Shown one piece after another: positions 44,487 through 45,968 of a DNA stretch of 45,968 bases; within the stretch, counting starts at the first letter, position 1; the number at the start of each line of letters is the position of its first letter. The position numbers and the translations under genes are program-made. The stretch covers positions 1-45,968 of the forward strand of contig JAGOLH010000020.1 of assembly GCA_017994175.1 (NCBI GenBank), read 5' to 3'. Source of the DNA: Bacteroidales bacterium. Its GTDB lineage: Bacteria; Bacteroidota; Bacteroidia; Bacteroidales; ML635J-15. The notes beneath the pieces were generated by a model. The model was not told where the DNA came from and did no database searches. It saw only the letters and a list, made by a program, of their open reading frames with translations.

Positions 44487-44828
44487 CCCTGTTTTGTGAG
44501 GCTCAAATTTCAGGAGACGGCAAACAATATCACGAACAACACCAGCAAGGTGTGTTGAAACAAGCGGTTCCTGCAACACATTTTGCCGAAAGGTTTTTAC
44601 AAAATCAGATATTTTGGGTTTATGGCTATGCGAAATGCAAAAACAAAACTCGTACAATGCTTTGAGCTTATTGATAAAACAGCCTGGTTGCCGATATTGC
44701 AAGGACTGCCGGCGTTAGACATCTTCAGGCTAATTACCGGTAACGATCCAATTGTTTGCCCAATATGCAAAACAGGAAAACTAAAATACATAATTAATCA
44801 ATGCAATCCTATTGCTGCACCAGGTTGA
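44487..44828 (+). pseudogene. decayed 3' end of an IS91-type transposase
   Basis: From 44559 to the stop at 44826-44828 the frame encodes KRFLQHILPKGFYKIRY, then FGFMAMRNAKTK, and near the end CPICKTGKLKY. This matches the C-terminus of IS91 (Y2 HUH) transposases: 'RFL.HiLP.GF.kIRyyGFl.nR' and a CPxC ribbon. Just before it, in frame, is a TGA (44556-44558). The weakly similar stretch upstream (to about 44487) has no start. The catalytic HUH and tyrosine region is missing. So it is a truncated remnant, close to the holA promoter. Confidence 0.75.
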
Positions 44829-45448
44829 GCTTGAACCTATTGCTTTGTTCTTTGAAAAGTACAAATTATAAATTGAAATGACCAAATCATAATGGGATTG
44901 CTATGCGCTTTTTTCATTATTTGTTGCGGAATCCGGTTCCAAACAATCAATCAAAATACAATAAACCGGAATCGAATACAATTTTTTTGGCTTCGCTCAG
45001 TGCAACATATAATAAAATGCCCATAGCCTAAACAGCGACTTAGTCCAACTTCATTTTATTCATCATTTTCCTTGTCCATCATGCATAATTTTAATCCAAA
45101 AATTGCTGTTTGTAGCTATTTGTTCTAATTTTGTGGAAAACGATGAATAAAATGCTGGTAAGTTGGCAACAAGTGTAAAAAGACGAGCAGACAGATACGA
45201 TAGTGATAAATTGAAAATAGAAAGGATTTAGCTTTTTGATAGGACAGTGCAAATTTGATGGAAATTTATTTTGTTTTTTTCTTCCCCCCGCAAAAAAGAA
45301 GAAAGAAACCCCACCCACATTGCAGCACATTTGCAAGCCCCACGAGCCAACGCTACAACCAAAGCTTTGTCAAAGAGTGCAATCTTTCCGACCCGCTTGA
45401 GGACAGTTACAAGCAAATTGATTATTTTTAGCATTTAATGATTCAAAT
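44829..45448. other. gene-free stretch of about 620 nt
   Basis: AT-rich and without a credible gene. Some short palindromic bits (for example AGGTT-gagcttg-AACCT just past the IS91 remnant) and a purine-rich run near 45280-45310 are visible. It separates the IS91 remnant from the PLD-domain gene and may be mobile-element debris. Confidence 0.5.
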
Positions 45449-45968
45449 ATGAGTATAAACCTTTCTTCCATTCGAGATAATAAAAACAGAGGTTCTGTCG
45501 GACAGTTCTTAAGAGAAACTATCAAATCAGATTCAGATTTATCAATCGTTTCAGCATACTTTACAATTTATGCATACAGTCATTTGAAAAACGAACTGGA
45601 CTCAATAAGTAAATTGAAATTTCTTTTTGGTGAGCCGACTTTTATCAAAGCACTTGACCCGTCTAAAGTAAATAAGCGAGACTTTAAAATTGAAGACGAT
45701 AAAATTGTAATACCCATTGAAAGCCGTTTAACTCAAAAAGCCATTGCAAAGGAATGTTCAGAATGGATTCAACAAAAAGTTGAAATTAAATCAATGGTAA
45801 AACCAAATTTTCTGCACGGAAAAATGTACCATGTTACTCAACAAAGCGGCGTTGAGAAAGCAATTGTAGGTAGTTCAAACTTTACAGTCAACGGACTTGG
45901 ACTTGGTGGTAGCCCGAATATTGAATTAAACTTGGTTGTTGACAATGACCGTGACAGAGCAGATTTGA
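45449..45968 (+). CDS. N-terminal part of a PLD-type nuclease-domain protein (truncated by window end)
   Basis: The frame opens at ATG 45449-45451 (MSINLSSIRDNKNRGS) and is still open at the last base, giving 173 residues. A phospholipase-D/nuclease-like domain is visible: SIVSAYFTIYAY (first strand-helix), then FLHGKMYHV with the H-x-K pair (His123, Lys125), then IVGSSNFTVNGL with the GSSNFT motif that completes an HKD-like half-site. N-terminal PLD domains of this type often front long SNF2/DEAH helicases in restriction or anti-phage systems, next to an N6-adenine methylase. That continuation is outside the window and is inference. No sorting signal. Confidence 0.75.
   Translation, partial: MSINLSSIRDNKNRGSVGQFLRETIKSDSDLSIVSAYFTIYAYSHLKNELDSISKLKFLFGEPTFIKALDPSKVNKRDFKIEDDKIVIPIESRLTQKAIAKECSEWIQQKVEIKSMVKPNFLHGKMYHVTQQSGVEKAIVGSSNFTVNGLGLGGSPNIELNLVVDNDRDRADL

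Noticed and set aside
44186..44665. 159-residue plus-strand frame over the holA start and IS91 remnant
   Set aside because: First half is antisense to holA, second half is the wrong frame of the IS91 remnant.

Overview
The window reads as chromosomal DNA of a member of the Bacteroidota, most likely of the Bacteroidales or a close relative. Several secreted proteins end in type IX secretion (T9SS) sorting domains. Promoters match the Bacteroidota form TTTG / ~20 nt / TAnnTTTG. The gene content also fits: an OstA-like protein beside a MoxR ATPase, DUF4293, split methylmalonyl-CoA mutase (mutA/mutB), gpmI and GxGYxYP. Species cannot be given from sequence alone.

Left part (1-8.7 kb): a secreted protein, a tiny Cys-rich membrane protein, a MntA/HepT-type nucleotidyltransferase-HEPN toxin-antitoxin pair, a 1077-residue fused iron-sulfur flavoprotein, a TfoX C-terminal-domain protein, a P-loop protein, and a moxR/ostA-like pair.

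8.7-12.9 kb: a cassette of three secreted-protein genes (S74-chaperone protein, GH16-like enzyme, T9SS cargo). It is flanked by a 107-bp direct repeat; the left copy is a dead, orphan T9SS sorting domain. DUF4293 and a bidirectional terminator follow.

12.9-25.2 kb: mostly metabolism. This holds rocD, a DUF4143 ATPase, mutB/mutA (succinate-propionate interconversion) and a GapN-like aldehyde dehydrogenase, then small envelope proteins and a lipocalin-like/GxGYxYP fusion.

25.2-29.1 kb: a repeat-rich accessory stretch. It contains a DUF559 (Vsr-like) endonuclease gene bounded by inverted copies of a C/G-rich palindromic repeat, a third solo copy of that repeat, CGTCATTGCGAG-type repeats, an AAA ATPase with a palindromic upstream site, a 22-bp-arm hairpin, a SAM methyltransferase, and tRNA-Arg(CCU) beside a partial duplicate of its own 3' end and terminator.

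29.1-44.5 kb: housekeeping. This covers aroE overlapping DUF368 (PopT-type undecaprenyl-phosphate translocase family), a GlcD/GlcF-type fusion dehydrogenase, a LysM glucosaminidase, gpmI with a Cys-rich tail, a PBP4-type DacB, a decayed IS982 element, another T9SS cargo, an RDD protein, and a tightly coupled holA-rhomboid-HAD phosphatase-class IV aminotransferase operon.

44.5-46 kb: a decayed IS91-type transposase tail, a gene-free gap, and the start of a PLD-type nuclease-domain protein cut by the window edge. This may be the beginning of a defence or accessory island.

The strongest candidates for something not well described are three: the DUF559 gene with its paired REP-like repeats; the evidence that T9SS sorting domains move as cassettes; and a T9SS cargo carrying an S74 self-cleaving chaperone upstream of its sorting domain.
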